Below are positions 63,909 through 64,000 of a DNA stretch of 64,000 nucleotides, in pieces. Numbering within the stretch: position 1 is the stretch's first letter; the number at the start of each line of letters is the position of its first letter. A program made the translations under genes and the position numbers. This DNA comes from Gloeocapsopsis sp. IPPAS B-1203. GTDB lineage: Bacteria; Cyanobacteriota; Cyanobacteriia; Cyanobacteriales; Chroococcidiopsidaceae. The stretch spans positions 248,001 to 312,000 of the forward strand of contig NZ_PEIG01000004.1 in assembly GCF_002749975.1 (NCBI RefSeq), read 5' to 3'. A model generated the notes under the pieces. The model searched no databases. It was given only the letters and a program-made list of their open reading frames with translations, and was not told the DNA's origin.

Positions 63909-64000
63909 AATGAGATCGTATTTTCTCCGTTTTTAATCTTGATATTCGTCTGTACGATCATTTTGGTCAACCTAAGGACTCGATAACTGCCAGAGTTGGA

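Noticed and set aside
63909-64000. Gene entering from the right edge on the minus strand
   Set aside because: One minus frame is open for about 30 codons to a TAA near 63911, but another is equally plausible and no motif is seen; too short to call.
1-64000. tRNA, rRNA or tmRNA genes
   Set aside because: No TTCRA T-loop with matching cloverleaf arms or rRNA-like conserved sequence was noticed by eye; a covariance-model scan would be decisive.

Overview
The window is cyanobacterial. HIP1 octamers (GCGATCGC) are scattered through coding and intergenic DNA. Several genes are cyanobacterial signatures: gun4, an ictB-like gene, a plant-type gap2, a DUF3531 gene and a Ycf29-like regulator. Many intergenic stretches carry heptamer repeats (STRRs) of the kind known from Nostoc and its relatives. 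The genus cannot be fixed from the sequence alone. The large exopolysaccharide inventory fits a sheath- or capsule-forming cyanobacterium, which is an inference.

Layout. Positions 1-20000 hold housekeeping genes: a GST cut by the window edge, an M20 amidohydrolase, a Uma2 protein, bioD, a Ser/Thr kinase with extracytoplasmic PPC-like domains, prs, a NUDIX/DUF3531 pair, a TPR protein, an ABC ATPase with rsmG, a Tat-exported Mn-type SOD, an aldo/keto reductase, rpiA, a Cys-rich copper-storage-like protein, icd, gun4, a degenerate GAF-histidine kinase and an ictB-like gene. Positions 20000-34000 hold a WGxxGxxG-type protein, smpB, a secreted AGE-like (alpha/alpha) barrel protein, ispD-thiL, gap2, nadD, murC-murB, ybaB/ebfC, a low-molecular-weight phosphatase, a LuxR-type regulator and a partial urease cluster (ureD-ureA-ureB, no ureC).

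Positions 34145-50836 form the most distinctive region. It holds a putative outer-membrane beta-barrel, three proteins carrying four DUF3131 domains, two GH26-like proteins (one with the nucleophile position changed to Gln), a HAF-repeat protein and a cellulose-synthase-like GT2 without a PilZ domain. This looks like a synthase-dependent exopolysaccharide locus with parts unlike the standard bcs operon. An accessory islet (about 40138-43376) interrupts it, with hypothetical genes, a doubly frameshifted gene and a TacAT-like toxin-antitoxin pair whose antitoxin is frameshifted.

Immediately downstream (51084-53671) lies a partner-switching module: two STAS antagonists, a receiver-PP2C phosphatase and an RsbW-like ATPase. 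Next to it is an 1873-residue hybrid histidine kinase. These are plausible regulators of the polysaccharide locus. The window ends with fmdA-fmdB (formamidase) and a coiled-coil methyltransferase/SPL-type radical SAM pair that sits between fmdB and a decayed second copy of the fmdB 3' end.

Several genes carry single-base frameshifts that split otherwise recognisable proteins (6752-6953, 40792-41269, 43081-43376, and the fmdB remnant). Real decay and assembly error cannot be separated from the sequence alone.
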